Assembly: GCF_016860545.1 (NCBI RefSeq)
Contig: NZ_BNEB01000005.1
Span: 1,798,001-1,862,000, forward strand
Direction of reading: 5' to 3'
From: Streptomyces asoensis
GTDB taxonomy: Bacteria; Actinomycetota; Actinomycetes; Streptomycetales; Streptomycetaceae
Length of the DNA stretch: 64,000 nt
In this document: in pieces, positions 63,848 through 64,000 of the stretch
How positions within the stretch are numbered: the stretch's first letter is position 1
Layout of the letters: the number at the start of each line of letters is the position of its first letter
Notes under the pieces: generated by a model
What the model was told of the DNA's origin: nothing
Database searches by the model: none
Seen by the model: the letters and a program-made list of their open reading frames with translations, nothing else
Translations under genes and position numbers: made by a program

Positions 63848-64000
63848 TCAGGTCCGGGCGACGGTGCCGAACCGGACGTCCCGGGGCTCCCCCGGATGCA
63901 TGGCGGCCAGCATCCGCTCGCCCTCCTCGACCACGTCGGCGCGCTCGGCCCGGGTGAGGGCGGCGAAGGGCTCCACGACCAGGGCGTCCGGATCCAGACG
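63848..64000 (-). CDS. Winged-helix DNA-binding protein (AlkZ/YcaQ-like), C-terminal fragment
   Basis: Only the last ~50 codons are in the window; the frame runs in from beyond 64000 to TGA at 63848-63850. The tail reads VVEPFAALTRAERADVVEEG, then ERMLAAMHPGEPRDVRFGTV. This matches the usual C-terminus of the HTH_42 (AlkZ/YcaQ-like, DUF1006) winged-helix proteins of actinomycetes. With so little sequence the family call is tentative. Confidence 0.55.
   Translation of the reverse strand, partial: RLDPDALVVEPFAALTRAERADVVEEGERMLAAMHPGEPRDVRFGTVART

Overview
This is high-GC actinomycete chromosomal DNA, almost certainly from a Streptomyces. Codons end mostly in G or C, GTG starts and 4-nt GTGA/ATGA overlaps are common, the iron boxes are of the DmdR/IdeR type, and the gene content is typical of the genus. 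The first gene (ABC exporter half) and the last gene (winged-helix protein) are cut by the window edges.

Positions 1-36.8 kb form a peptide-siderophore locus laid out like the coelichelin (cch) family. It holds a heterodimeric ABC exporter, a lipoprotein receptor, an MbtH protein and a single giant six-module NRPS. Two FecCD permeases, an ATPase, a hydroxyornithine formyltransferase and an ornithine N5-hydroxylase follow. An amidohydrolase and two divergent IucA/IucC-type NIS synthetases lie on the right flank. Four putative DmdR iron boxes precede the NRPS, permease, formyltransferase/hydroxylase and amidohydrolase units. The NRPS reads as (truncated C)-A-nMT-T / C-A-T / C-A-nMT-T / C-A-T / C-A-T / C-A-T-E. 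Specificity residues point to Ser in modules 2, 4 and 5 and N5-hydroxyornithine in module 3. The inferred product is a hexapeptide hydroxamate with about three Orn-derived and three Ser residues. As deposited, the NRPS has a one-base frameshift in a G5 run inside the first A domain.

Positions 36.9-43.7 kb carry general genes: a secreted/membrane VWA pair, an HxlR repressor divergent from an AlaA-type aminotransferase, a histidine phosphatase, an unrecognised protein, a hot-dog thioesterase and a DEDDh exonuclease.

Positions 43.7-54.3 kb form a purine-to-glyoxylate catabolic block. It holds an NCS2 permease, 8-oxoguanine-type deaminase, urate oxidase, HIU hydrolase, OHCU decarboxylase and an HTH regulator. 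Hydroxypyruvate isomerase, tartronate semialdehyde reductase and glyoxylate carboligase complete it. Purines would be taken up, deaminated, oxidised to urate and opened to allantoin. Glyoxylate from allantoin would pass through tartronate semialdehyde to glycerate. Allantoinase and allantoicase are not in the window. The hyi-glxR and gcl promoters share paired palindromic operators with identical 21-bp spacing.

Positions 54.4-64 kb hold a zinc-ribbon protein with a decayed Mrr-like nuclease fold, two overlapping AMP-forming acyl-CoA ligases divergent from a GAF-LuxR regulator, a large LAL regulator, and a secreted trypsin whose promoter carries five GGGTTCC-type direct repeats.
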